64,000 nucleotides of DNA, from assembly GCA_951640165.1 (NCBI GenBank), contig OX621264.1, positions 7,817,001 through 7,881,000 on the forward strand, read 5' to 3'. The notes under the pieces are model-generated. The model was given only the letters and a program-made list of their open reading frames with translations. It ran no database searches and was not told where the DNA came from. The position numbers and the translations under genes are program-made. Shown piece by piece: positions 1-8,710 of this stretch (its first letter is position 1; every line of letters begins with the position of its first letter). The DNA is from Pseudoips prasinana. Taxonomy: Eukaryota > Arthropoda > Insecta > Lepidoptera > Nolidae.

Positions 1-16
1 AAGCAAAGCCTGTACT

Positions 17-280
17 ATAATAATATTCTGGGACATTATTCACACACGGTCATCTGATCCCAAACTAAGCAGAACTTGTACTATGGAAACCAGATAACTG
101 ATATAGGTACTACATATACTACTTTTCTTCTCTAAATATATATTTATATAGATAATTACACCCAGACTCAGGACAAATAGACAAGTTCATGCACACAAAT
201 ATCTGTCCTGGGTGGAAATCGAACCCACGACCTCCGGCGTGAAAAGCAAGCATTTGCCAACCTCGCACCGACTAAACCTA
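17..280 (-). repeat. tRNA-headed SINE, family 3
   Basis: The tRNA-like head lies at the high-coordinate end (GGTTCGATTTCC B-box-like motif on the minus strand near 220-235). The body ends at low coordinates with the family signature GATCAGATGRCCGTGTGT...AATGTCCCAGRATATTATTA. It is near full length. The same family recurs at 8252, 19984, 62116 and elsewhere. Confidence 0.8.
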
Positions 281-532
281 ACTTGCCGTGGACATCTCAA
301 GGCGCATGATGGGGGGAGCATTTGGAGCTTGTATACAGCTCCAGTGCCACCCTTTTGCGCCAAGTCCCACCGCTGGACAAAGGCCTCCGTGTATGTTACC
401 TATGGACTTCAATTTTGTTTAAATCTTCATATTGGCCAAGACAGTGATCGTGTAAAGTGGATTAATAGAATGTTATCAACAACACAGAATGAACATTTTT
501 TTTCTTTTGGAAAAATCAGTTCATTCAGTGTG
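281..532. other. unassigned; trace of RTE-like tail
   Basis: No gene is supported. Around 352-390 a decayed minus-strand match to the RTE/SINE-R tail remains (CCGCTGGACAAAGGCCTCC), but neither end can be defined. The open frame across 212-559 starts inside the SINE and codes no recognised protein. Confidence 0.4.
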
Positions 533-757
533 TGGTCCGTAAGTAATCGGCGAGATTAAGCAACTAGGTTCGCGGTCAGTCCATAGATGGGTGACCACCA
601 TAGTGGTTAAATTTCTGAAGGTCTCCGTGCTTCTGATAACACGTTAAGCTGTCGGTCCCGGGTGTAGTCATTAGGCAACAGTCGTTAAGTCATGGCAAAT
701 GAACATGAACAACTCTAACACTAGGGTAACCACTGCCCATACGATAAGTAAGTAAGT
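533..757 (+). repeat. 5S-rRNA-derived SINE
   Basis: The head resembles the internal part of 5S rRNA: CGGCGAGATTAAGCAAC (5S: AGTTAAGCAAC) followed about 25 nt later by TAGATGGGTGACC (5S: GGATGGGTGACC), the pol III box A and box C regions. The tail is the family body CTCCGTGCTT...GGCAACAGTCGTTAAG...AACCACTGCCCATACGATAAGTAAG. Other copies are at 36150, 40712, 54588(-) and 58160. The 5S origin is inferred from these conserved blocks. Confidence 0.8.
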
Positions 758-1969
758 ATTTTGGAATAAAGTTTAATAAGCTTGTGTTATATTCTTCGTA
801 CAAATTAATACTGCCATTGTAAAGCATGCTGGGTACAGCTAGAGATAAAATAGACACGTACTAGTTACTTCTCAATCATGAAGGTCTACTTCATAAACTA
901 AATTTAACGTCCAAACAGGTTTCAACTTAACCTTCAAGAGAGCAATAACAATATATTTTTCAAAAATGGAACACTGAACGTCAAAACAGTTTCGAATGAC
1001 GGCCGAATAAAAAAATAAAAACAAAGCTTTGTTTCGTTGGGCGTTCGATATTCGAATGGCTTTTGTTCTTTGTTCAGTCGCGACCGTTAAAATATGTGAC
1101 GTGTCGAATTATTGGCGGGACAAATGCAAAATGGCGTATGTGTATTATTTGGAGTAATAATTTATTGCCAAGCAAGTACCTATTTATAATTACCCTCAAT
1201 TTAAATTTATTGTTTTTGTGGTGGTCTTGATCCTACGCGTTTGAAATACAATAAGATACTTCGCTTTTGTGGAACATAGAAAGAAAGCCGTCTCTAGGGA
1301 CCTACCACATGTCAATGTCATTAAAGGCGCCAGGTATACCAAAAGTTAGGTTTTGCTGTTAGCTTCGCTAAAATTAAAACTGTGAATGACAGAAATGTTT
1401 TTTTTAAAGCAGGGATTGTTTACTTGTACTACCTGCTAAACTGCCATGGATTTTGAGGGCTTTGGTTTGTACTGCCGATAGCCGACTCCTGCCAGCGAAA
1501 CAAAGCGACTGTGCCACAAACAGTTCGCTTTCTTTCTGAAGCTTGATTTTTTAATTATTATTAAAAAAAAATAAGTAATGATTCCTGTTTGTTTGTCTTT
1601 GCTTCATTCAGCAAGTCTACTCGTTGTCAATGACCTCAATTCGTACATTTAAAGGCATTGATTTAAAATATACCAGTGTACATCTATAGCTTTATAAAAA
1701 GGAGCATACATAATTTGGTAAGCCTAAAGAAGCTAAAGAAAAAGAACCCTTAGTCCAATACCGTTTATGTACGGAACCCCACAAAGCACACAACTGGCCA
1801 AAGAAATCAGAACATCTCTTTATCATTCAAAAGAGCCGTCTCCATTCACTCCCGTATGAACAGTTACACCGCTATTTACCATCTATCATTCATTCATTCG
1901 AAATTCAAATATCGATGTACTTTCCCCGTCAAACGTTTTAAAACGACAAACATTTTTTTAAACATAGAA
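758..1969. other. unassigned stretch
   Basis: No convincing coding frame or named repeat is seen. A TCAGTCGCGACC initiator-like motif occurs near 1075-1086 and a short ATGGCG box near 1130, but nothing downstream supports transcription. There are homopolymer A/T tracts around 1395 and 1560. Confidence 0.4.
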
Positions 1970-2240
1970 CATGATGGAATGGAACCCCTTTGCTCGCTAT
2001 TGGTTGGGGGTGGAGGGAAACGGCCCCGATTGGTCGGCTAAGGGGTGGTAGCGAGTGGTAGTAGCCAATCGCAGCGCTCCTTCGAACGTGTCCTATCTCA
2101 GTTTGGCGCCCTTCAGGATTTAAGGGCCCTAAGGTTGTGTTTGCGTTGCATTTCACGTTGTTTGTCAGTTTAATTGGTGTTCGTTTTTTAAAGCGAGGGC
2201 TGGAAGTGGTCTTATAGGCCTTTGTTCAGGGGCGGCTGTC
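1970..2240. promoter_or_regulatory. CCAAT-box cluster, possible promoter
   Basis: This GC-richer island in AT-rich DNA has three CCAAT boxes: ATTGG at 1999-2003 and 2029-2033, and CCAAT at 2065-2069, spaced about 30 and 36 bp. TTTGGCGCC, an E2F-like motif, follows at 2102-2110. CCAAT triplets of this spacing are typical NF-Y promoter architecture. No coding exon is visible on either side, so this is a candidate only. Confidence 0.35.
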
Positions 2241-2564
2241 ATTTGTGACAAAAAAAAGTAGCCAACACGAAGCCCGCCAGTAGAAATCGATCGTAATTTA
2301 AATAAATTTGAAGAATTCTTTTGTTTTATATATTAATACGTGAACAAAATACCCCTTGTTACAAAAATTGTGAGGACGAAGGAGTATGGTATTTGGAATG
2401 TTCATATAGGTATATCAATGTTTGGAGCAGTTAAAGTTCATAAGGAAGAGTGCAGAAAGCTAATATTTTTATATAATAAACGTTAGAAGTAAAAATTATT
2501 TTAATTATACACACATTATCTACCATATGCTTATGTCACCCTGACAAACTGAGAACAGATTCAT
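2241..2564. other. unassigned AT-rich stretch
   Basis: Nothing recognisable is present. AT-rich sequence runs up to the repeat beginning at 2565. Confidence 0.4.
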
Positions 2565-2822
2565 ATTGGAACGAAGTTCGTTATCGCGCGTTGTGAAAGG
2601 GGGCTAGTCGGAAAAAATTCGTACGAAAAGTTGTCACGACACTTTTTGCAGCTGTGTGGCGTGCGCATGTTTCTCTGTCTGTCTCTCTCTCTCTCTCTTA
2701 TAGAAAGCAAGCCAGATATTTTCATTTCTATTTCGCATTGAACAGTGTGGTGTCGCGACGATTATTTTAGTTGAGTGTATACAGGTTTTTTGTACATAAT
2801 AAATAATAAGAAATAACTTCGT
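2565..2822 (+). repeat. Rep-A element body (no TIRs)
   Basis: It starts ATTGGAACGAAGTTCGTTAT and runs through CGCGCGTTGTGAAAGGGGGC, a (CT)n tract and GGTGTCGCGACGATTATTTT, ending near GAAATAACTTCGT. The body is nearly identical to the copies at 56914-57160 and, inverted, 57208-57456. The 36-bp terminal inverted repeats of the 56878 copy are missing here, so it is a truncated or solo body. Confidence 0.75.
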
Positions 2823-2984
2823 ATTCGTATCTTATGGGTACGCGCGGTCCACCTTCGACCACATCTTCACTTACCATCAGGTGAGATCGTGCTCTAGCGC
2901 AAACCCATTTTGGATAAAAAAATATCTCTCACAAAGAGGGGGCGTAGGCTATAATAGTCCATCTCGATGGCCTAGTGGGTGTTG

Positions 2985-3186
2985 GGACACTTCACAAGCC
3001 ATCAAGAACATTTTTGGAGAACTCTCATGCATGCATGCAGGTTGTCTCACAATGTTTTCCTTCGCTGTTTAAAGTTCGTGATAATTAATTTCTAATATTT
3101 AAGTATATTCAAAAGTCGTCTTGGATTTGAACTTGAAACCACAGACTTCACAGTCCAACGGTCAAGCCGGCTATCTCGTCATTATG
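2985..3186 (-). repeat. tRNA-related SINE, minus strand
   Basis: GGAGAACTCTCATGCATGC...CTCACAATGTTTTCCTTCGCTG is a common lepidopteran SINE body. A tRNA-like head lies near 3125-3180 on the minus strand. Both are degraded. The sequence just upstream (2870-2984) is repeat-like but not classifiable. Confidence 0.55.
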
Positions 3187-3203
3187 CGGGTCAATGTAAT
3201 AAT

Positions 3204-3412
3204 ATAATATCCTCGGACTCTGTTCACACTCGGCCATCTGATCCCAAACTAAGCATTGCTTGCTATGGAAACTCGCTATCAAAGCTTGGTTATGGAATCC
3301 AGATAACTGATATACTACATATGTGTACCTACTACTTTTGACTCAGGATAAACAGACATGTTCATGCACACAAATATCTGTCCTGGGAATCAACCACAGC
3401 AGCCGGCCCATC
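3204..3412 (-). repeat. SINE family 3, 5' head degraded
   Basis: Minus-strand copy with the CTCGGCCATCTGATCCCAAAC signature near 3230 and ATCTGTCCTGGGAATC near 3380-3396. The tRNA head is lost beyond about 3400. A roughly 35-bp partial duplication (GGAAACTCGC...GGAATCCAG) sits near 3265-3305. Confidence 0.7.
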
Positions 3413-3433
3413 AGAATATACAGTCCATTTTGG

Positions 3434-3791
3434 CTGCCTCGTTGGTCTAGCGGTAGCGTGTTCAACCGCTGATAACGAGGTCCTGGGTTCAAATCCCGAG
3501 TCGGACCAAAAGTGATTTTAGGATTCTTTTGTTAAAAAAAATCTTAATATCTGGGAGTTGGCGGTATTATACCCCCGTGCCTCGGGAGCACGTAAAGCCA
3601 TCGATCCTGTACATGACCTCTTGCCGGTCGTATCGCTAATCGTCCCATCGGATCATGAGAGTGATGGAATAGAAAGTGCTCCTGTGTTTGCGCACACACT
3701 TGAGCACTATAATATGTCCCGCGCAGATGGCTAGTCTCTGTTGAGACTGGCCGCCATGGCCGAAATTCGGCTAGGTGGACATTATTATTAA
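3434..3791 (+). repeat. tRNA-headed SINE, family 1, near full length
   Basis: The head carries a pol III A box (TGGTCTAGCGGTAGCG) and B box (GGTTCAAATCC). The body follows with GGCGGTATTATACCCCCGTG, the CCCATCGGATCATGAGAGTG block and a 3' end CGAAATTCGGCTAGGTGGAC. Other copies are at 17648, 37652(-) and 40944. This is a retroposed pseudo-tRNA head, not a functional tRNA gene. Confidence 0.85.
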
Positions 3792-3861
3792 AGTATGTCC
3801 ATGGCATATTAGGAAATACAATTTTCTTTGCACTCTCTCTGAATCCTGGCTTCTAACGTCT

Positions 3862-3987
3862 CATCATCATCATATCAGCCGAAAGACGTCCACTGCTGGA
3901 CAAAGGCCTCCCCCAAAGATCTCCACAATTGCCGGTCTTGCGCTATCCGCATCCAGCGATTTCCAGCGACCCGCACAAGATCATCGG
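3862..3987 (-). mobile_element. 5'-truncated RTE retrotransposon tail with TSD
   Basis: The minus-strand copy of the last ~125 bp of the RTE element seen at 7087-7961 reads CATCATCATCATATCAGCCG onward. It is bounded by an 11-bp target-site duplication TTCTAACGTCT at 3851-3861 and 3988-3998, so both insertion ends are exact. Confidence 0.85.
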
Positions 3988-4207
3988 TTCTAACGTCTGA
4001 TCTATGGCAATTCACCTGTTCTATGAGAACATAGAAATTGCAACGTTCACACTTTCCTCCCAATTAACTTGAAGCCGTTACGTAATAATATGTGGGTACT
4101 CATAATCCGTGCCCATAACCTACTGACATTGGCACAGTTACCATTTTGCTTTTGTCGAATCCGATGATTCGTTAGCACTTTGATTATGTTGCGGTGCAAG
4201 TGAGAAA

Positions 4208-4520
4208 GCTATACATATAATCAAATAAATTGTAGGAAAGTCAAAATTATACATTGAATATTTTTTAAAGGATACTTGGGGCGTGATCTACTATCCAAAA
4301 ATATAGTTTTTAGAAATTTGTCTGCCTGGAAGAGATCGCTTTTAGTGATAAGGCCGCCAATTGCATAATAAGTTAATTTCCTAATTTGTAACCATTGTTT
4401 TTTTTACTTATTTTTGCAATAAAGTGTACTTGTTCTTCTATTATTATTTATATATTATATTACTTCAAATTTTGCATAAATATTACTAAGAGGTCGGGTC
4501 AGCATGTAGGCTACATATGT
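4208..4520 (+). mobile_element. Helitron-like copy interrupted by a non-LTR 3' end
   Basis: 4208-4325 and 4461-4520 match the Helitron-like copy at 19076-19467 (GTAGGAAAGTCAAAA; GATACTTGGGGCGTG; TATTACTAAGAGGTCGGGTC). The middle, 4326-4460, carries GAAGAGATCGCTTTTAGTGATAAGGCCGCC-type sequence plus AATAAAGTGTACTTG, the 3' end signature of an insect jockey/CR1-like element. About 60 bp of the host element are missing, so this was not a clean insertion. Confidence 0.6.
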
Positions 4521-4626
4521 GGTATAGTGATAATTTAGAAAATTTAACAGCAAGTTCTACATACTATACATATCCAGACTGGTTGATTTATAAAAACAAA
4601 GAATACACCTTACATGCTGTAATTGA

Positions 4627-4775
4627 TGGCTGTGTGGCTGACGGCCATAAATAATATCATCACGCCATCTCATTCCGTGGGGGGCGTAGAAGTCGAACCG
4701 AGGGAATATCTACCAGAGGTCGGGCAGCAGCGTTTTACTGTGAACTATGACCATCAAACGGCGATCGTCAGTTAC
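4627..4775 (+). repeat. SINE-R, 5' portion
   Basis: TGGCTGTGTGGCTGACGGCC, CGTGGGGGGCGTAGAAGTCG and GAGGGAATATCTACCAGAGG match the full-length copy at 45084-45369. The copy stops before the RTE-like tail. Confidence 0.75.
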
Positions 4776-5009
4776 TTCTGCATAATCAATTTGATTATTT
4801 TCTATAAATAATCAAATTGCTGGAAAAATAAATCTAAAATATTTAGCTGATTTTGTACTAGACAAATTTCAAATTGCTCTCCTTTAAAATAGCGATTATA
4901 CAGAAGTAACTTAATTTTCAGATAAGTCGATTTATAAGATATAATATACTTAATTATAACAGCCGTTTCACTTAGTACAAAAAATATTATATTACAATAA
5001 ATACATTAG
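4776..5009. other. unassigned AT-rich stretch
   Basis: Very AT-rich; no recognised element. The last 12 bases (4998-5009) are the left TSD of the next element. Confidence 0.4.
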
Positions 5010-5098
5010 GATTTGCTATTGTAGAGATCCTTGAGGGAGGCCTTTGTCCACCAGTGGATGTATTTCGCCTGATATGATGACGATGATGATCATGACAT
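5010..5098 (+). mobile_element. RTE 3' tail with 12-bp TSD
   Basis: GAGATCCTTGAGGGAGGCC...GTGGATGTATTTCGCC and a (GATGAT) tail match the RTE terminus. It is flanked by the perfect duplication TAAATACATTAG at 4998-5009 and 5099-5110. Confidence 0.85.
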
Positions 5099-5334
5099 TA
5101 AATACATTAGAACATATTTACAAATAACCTGATTCTAGATATAACAATTATTAATTTCTAGTAGTATTATTTCTATTAATGAATAGCCTTAGGCACCTTT
5201 TCAAACATAACACACTTATATAATACAATTTTTATTTTATTATGACTCATAAATCATTCACTTAACAAAAATAATTTTGTCTTAGTAGGGACACACATCA
5301 TGTTTCCAAACTGTGTAGTTGAAAAACCCTTTTT

Positions 5335-5425
5335 TTACATACATAGACTCACACCGTTTCCCAGAGGGGTAAGCAGAGACAACAGATTTCAATTTGTCAC
5401 GAATTCACGATCTTTGCACACCTCT
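5335..5425 (-). repeat. retroelement 3' tail, inverted copy
   Basis: This is the reverse complement of the tail at 5880-5955 (CCGTTTCCCAGAGGGGTAAG; CGATCTTTGCACACCTC). With the next entry it makes an inverted pair. Confidence 0.6.
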
Positions 5426-5454
5426 TTGTCCCAAGATATTATTAGGTATTCTGA

Positions 5455-5955
5455 GATAGTTTGGGCAATTAGAAAGGATGAATGAAAAAGGATTGACAAA
5501 AGAAGTATATATATCTGGCCTATGTGAATGGTACAACCGGAAGAGGAAGACCTCGTAGAAAATTTTCTGACCAAATCGAAGACGTTCTCAAGAAAGGCCA
5601 GGTCAGAAGTAAACCGGCGAGCATGTATGAAGAAAATAATGACAGGAAACGAGGCAAATGAGGTGTGCAAAGTCCGTGATGCAATCAAATAACGTTGGTG
5701 CATGTAATACTTTGTTGGCTACACCGGGATCCAGACAATGCTATTTGTTGTATAAGATGTATGTACTGTCAATAAGTCCTAGTTTAAGTTAGATATATAG
5801 TACGTTGTCTTACGGAGGTGGCATCGTCATTTAATGTACAAAGCCTCCTTAAATAAATTAGATAAAAATAATTGTTCATGATTAATGGAAATCTGTTGTC
5901 TCTGCCTAGCCCTCTGGGAAACTGGCATGAGTCTATGTACATATGTATGTATGTA
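5455..5955 (+). pseudogene. non-LTR retrotransposon C-terminus and 3' UTR, frame-broken
   Basis: Broken frames still show RMNEK, LTK, KRKTS and GQVRS-like motifs of the C-terminal region found in insect retrotransposons whose tail reads GTGTGCAAAG...TCTCTGCCTA...CTGGGAAAC. About 195 bp at roughly 5686-5880 interrupts this tail, judged against the uninterrupted version near 44930-45000. The tail ends in (TATG)n. Confidence 0.6.
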
Positions 5956-6095
5956 ACAATAGTTTCAATGTAGACATTAATGAAATCCTGCTATTTACCA
6001 TAGTACCTGCAGCATGAGTAAGAGTGTAGTATTCGTACAGTGTGCACAATTTATTCAGGTCACTTTAACACTTAGAGTTGTAAAAACCATCGTTA
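5953..6095 (+). repeat. dispersed repeat, copy 1 of 2
   Basis: AACAATAGTTTC...CTGCAGCATGAGTAAGAGTG...CACTTAGAGTTGTAAA is repeated at 7966-8093 at high identity. The second copy was the target of the RTE insertion at 7087-7961. Confidence 0.7.
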
Positions 6096-6125
6096 AAAAA
6101 GTTTTCACTTCAATAAATAGGAGTA

Positions 6126-6341
6126 ACAATTGGTTGGGTTGAAACTCTAGGGCCATGGGGTCCAGGTGCTCGTTCACTGTTCAGGAACATCGCAAAAAAT
6201 GGATTGACACCACCCATGACCAGAGGGCTGGTCTTTTTTGCACAGAGAATAAGCATTGCCATACAAAGTGGCAATGCTGCTAATCTTCTGGGCACGATAC
6301 CCTTTGATGCCGATGCGGAGCGCCTATCAGATTGCCTTTAG
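6126..6341 (+). pseudogene. retrotransposon polyprotein C-terminal fragment
   Basis: An open frame of about 70 codons ends at TAG 6339-6341. It contains VETLGPWGPGARSLF early and AQRISIAIQSGNAANLLGT near its end, which I recognise as the extreme C-terminus of insect non-LTR reverse transcriptase proteins (GPWG...QRIS-AIQ-GNAA pattern). The reverse transcriptase core is absent and there is no initiator. The stop lies 3 bp from the foldback starting at 6344, so the foldback may mark the element's 3' side. Confidence 0.6.
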
Positions 6342-6343
6342 AT

Positions 6344-6495
6344 AACCTAATTATTTCTAAGAAAATTAATATAAAATAAAACTATAATACTAATACAAAC
6401 TAAAATAAAAGAAACTAACTAAAGTTTCTTTTATTTTAGTTTATATTAGTATTATAGTTTTATTTTATATTAATTTTCTTAGAAATAATTAGGTT
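6344..6495. repeat. 73-bp foldback (hairpin)
   Basis: Left arm 6344-6416 and right arm 6423-6495 are reverse complements at 72 of 73 positions, separated by a 6-nt spacer. The arms are AT-rich. It could be a foldback MITE or an inverted duplication, and an RNA copy would form a long perfect hairpin. Confidence 0.9.
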
Positions 6496-6699
6496 TATGA
6501 TAAATATTTTAATGAAAATGATATGAATACTATATAATCATTTATTTTGGTAAAGTTATTTTACATGTCAAATATGAAATTTAAAAATATACATATTGAT
6601 ACATTATATAAAAATGATATGTCAACTTACAAATAATTCATTAAACATGTCATTCGGAATCCTATGTAGGAAGTCAGTAACATTCGTAGACAGTCAATA
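6496..6699. other. unassigned AT-rich stretch
   Basis: Nothing recognised between the foldback and the CR1-like fragment. Confidence 0.4.
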
Positions 6700-7030
6700 G
6701 TTTTTATTTATTGGTCGTCAAAAATTTGTCATAACTATAAAACGTTTGTTCAACAAGCCAATGCTTCAGTTGAGACTTAAAACAAGACAAATTTGGAGCC
6801 GCGGTGACATTACGAGGTAACCTATTGTATACAGTCGGTCCCATAGCATGTGTCAGCTTACATAACTTGGTTAAAGAGAATTTTACTAACGTGAGTTTTT
6901 GGGCATTTCTAGTGTTGTATGAGTGGATCTCATTATGTAATTTCCAAGAGAAGAAGAAGGATCTTGCATATAATGCAACTTTCAGAATAACTATAGACAA
7001 CAAAGTCATGATTCTTAGTTTTTTTTAATA
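6700..7030 (-). pseudogene. CR1-like non-LTR retrotransposon C-terminal fragment
   Basis: The minus-strand frame has HSYNTRNAQKLTL, then MGPTVYNRLPRNV and FKSQLKHWLVEQTFYSYDKFL, in the order typical of the C-terminus of CR1/L2-type and related LINE proteins (NTRN ... YN-LP ... FK--LK--L----YY). Only about 100 codons remain and the polymerase core is missing. Confidence 0.65.
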
Positions 7031-7087
7031 AAGCCTAGCAGAGACATCTTAACAAATCATTAATAAATTAGGAGTAACAATAGTTTT

Positions 7088-7969
7088 GCACTGGAAGCTG
7101 CATTGGAAGACGTCTTCAAGCTTCTGGACTGGAAAGGCTTTGGCATCAATGTCAATGGCGAGTACATCACTCACCTTCGATTTGCCGATGATATAGTAGT
7201 CATGGCTGAGACCATGGAAGACCTCGGTACAATGCTCGATGACCTCAGCAGAGTCTCTCAACAAGTGGGTCTGAAAATGAACATGGATAAGACGAAAATC
7301 ATGTCAAACGTCCATGCTGCACCCACTCAATTGAAAGTTGGTGACTCTGCACTCGAAGTTGTGGAGAACTATATTTACCTAGGACAGACCATCCAACTAG
7401 GTAGGTCCAACTTCGAGAAGGAGGTCAATCGTAGAATCCAACTCGGCTGGGCAGCGTTCGGGAAGCTACGTAACATCTTCTCGTCCAAAATACCGCAGTG
7501 TCTCAAGTCGAAAGTCTTCGACCAGTGTGTGTTGCCAGTGATGACATACGGAACAGAGACGTGGTCGCTCACTATGGGCCTTATTAGAAGGCTCAAGGTC
7601 ACCCAAAGAGCAATGGAGAGGGCTATGCTCGGAGTTTCCCTGCGGGATCGAATCAGAAATGCCGAGATCCGCAGGCGAACCAAAGTCACCGACATAGCCC
7701 GAAGAATTGCAAAACTGAAGTGGCAGTGGGCGGGGCACATAGCTCGTAGAACCGATGGCCGTTGGGGCAGAAAGGTTCTTGAGTGGCGACCACGAACCGG
7801 AAGACGCAGCGTGGGCAGGCCCCCTACAAGATGGACCGATGATCTTGTGCGGGTCGCTGGAAACAGCTGGATGCGAATAGCGCAAGACCGGCAATTGTGG
7901 AGATCTTTGGGGGAGGCCTTTGTCCAGCAGTGGACGTCTTTCGGCTGGTATGATGATGATGAACAATAG
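7088..7969 (+). CDS. RTE-clade reverse transcriptase, C-terminal half (5'-truncated)
   Basis: The frame is open from the element's truncated 5' boundary (7087) to the stop at 7967-7969. It begins ALEAALEDVFKLLDWKG and reaches HLRFADDIVVMAE, where FADD (about residues 32-35) is the reverse-transcriptase catalytic motif of subdomain C. The thumb and C-terminal parts follow: QVGLKMNMDKTK, YLGQTI, PVMTYGTETW, RAMERAMLG, KWQWAGHIAR, then VGRPPTRWTDD. The N-terminal endonuclease and RT palm are missing, so it cannot transpose itself. The element (7087-7961) is flanked by an 11-bp duplication AACAATAGTTT at 7076-7086 and 7962-7972, and the last codons lie in target DNA. The 3' end is TATGATGATGATGA, typical of RTE microsatellite tails. 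The open frame suggests a fairly recent insertion. Confidence 0.85.
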   Translation, partial: ALEAALEDVFKLLDWKGFGINVNGEYITHLRFADDIVVMAETMEDLGTMLDDLSRVSQQVGLKMNMDKTKIMSNVHAAPTQLKVGDSALEVVENYIYLGQTIQLGRSNFEKEVNRRIQLGWAAFGKLRNIFSSKIPQCLKSKVFDQCVLPVMTYGTETWSLTMGLIRRLKVTQRAMERAMLGVSLRDRIRNAEIRRRTKVTDIARRIAKLKWQWAGHIARRTDGRWGRKVLEWRPRTGRRSVGRPPTRWTDDLVRVAGNSWMRIAQDRQLWRSLGEAFVQQWTSFGWYDDDEQ

Positions 7970-7972
7970 TTT

Positions 7973-8093
7973 CCATCTAGACTTTAATGAATTCCTACTA
8001 TTTGCATAGTGACTGCAGCATGAGTAAGAGTGTAGTATTCATACAGTGTGCACAATTTATTCAGGTCACTTAAACACTTAGAGTTGTAAATAA
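7973..8093 (+). repeat. dispersed repeat, copy 2 of 2
   Basis: Second copy of the 5953-6095 repeat, continuing directly from the right TSD of the RTE insertion. The uninterrupted copy gives the pre-insertion state. Confidence 0.7.
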
Positions 8094-8251
8094 TGACCTC
8101 GTCACTTAAATTTACTTAGAATTTTAATAGTAAGCACCTTACTTACATAGGCCTATGCATTTTGCAGACTAAGAAAATTATAAGCTAAGAGTAAAAAATA
8201 CAAGCAATTATAAAATACTTCTATTTAACATAAAATATTTATTCTTTTTTT

Positions 8252-8506
8252 GTGGTTGGCGTGGTTGATAAATGCTTGCCTTGCATCGCAGGTCGTGGGT
8301 TAGATTCCCACCCAGGACAGATATTTGTGTGCATGAACATGTCTGTTTGTCCTGAGTCTGGGTGTAATTATCTATGGAAGTATGTATTTATAAAAGAAAA
8401 GTAGTATATGTAGTATATTAGTTATATGGTTTCCATAGTACAAGCTCTGCTTAGTTTGGTATCAGATGTTCGAGTGTGAATAATGTCCCAGGATATTATT
8501 ATATAT
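8252..8506 (+). repeat. SINE family 3, near full length
   Basis: GTGGTTGGCGTGGTTGATAA head (A-box region), GGGTTAGATTCCCACCC B-box region, and 3' end AATGTCCCAGGATATTATTA. Confidence 0.85.
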
Positions 8507-8710
8507 AGCTCATTGAAAGCGTTCAATCAATTAACTTTGATGCACAGCGTCTCGGTTAGGTTATTAAATATTTTGTCCCACTGTTGGGTTTGATCCTCTT
8601 ACCCTGCGGAGAGACGTGGAGTCTCTATGTATCCTTTACCTCATTTAACACGGGGAGCGTTTTGAGGAATTTTTAGAACTTATACCTGCTGCCTGGTTAC
8701 GCCACAGACC
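8507..8710 (+). repeat. degraded retroelement sequence
   Basis: AACACGGGGAGCGTTTTGAG...CCTGGTTACGCCAC recalls degenerate retroelement sequence. Frames are broken and no function remains. Confidence 0.4.

Noticed and set aside
3434..3510. tRNA-like sequence with clear A and B boxes
   Set aside because: It is the head of a SINE with a 280-bp body and recurs in other copies; the acceptor stem does not pair convincingly.
7375..7966. Two long minus-strand frames (121 and 166 codons)
   Set aside because: They are antisense shadows of the RTE reverse transcriptase on the plus strand.
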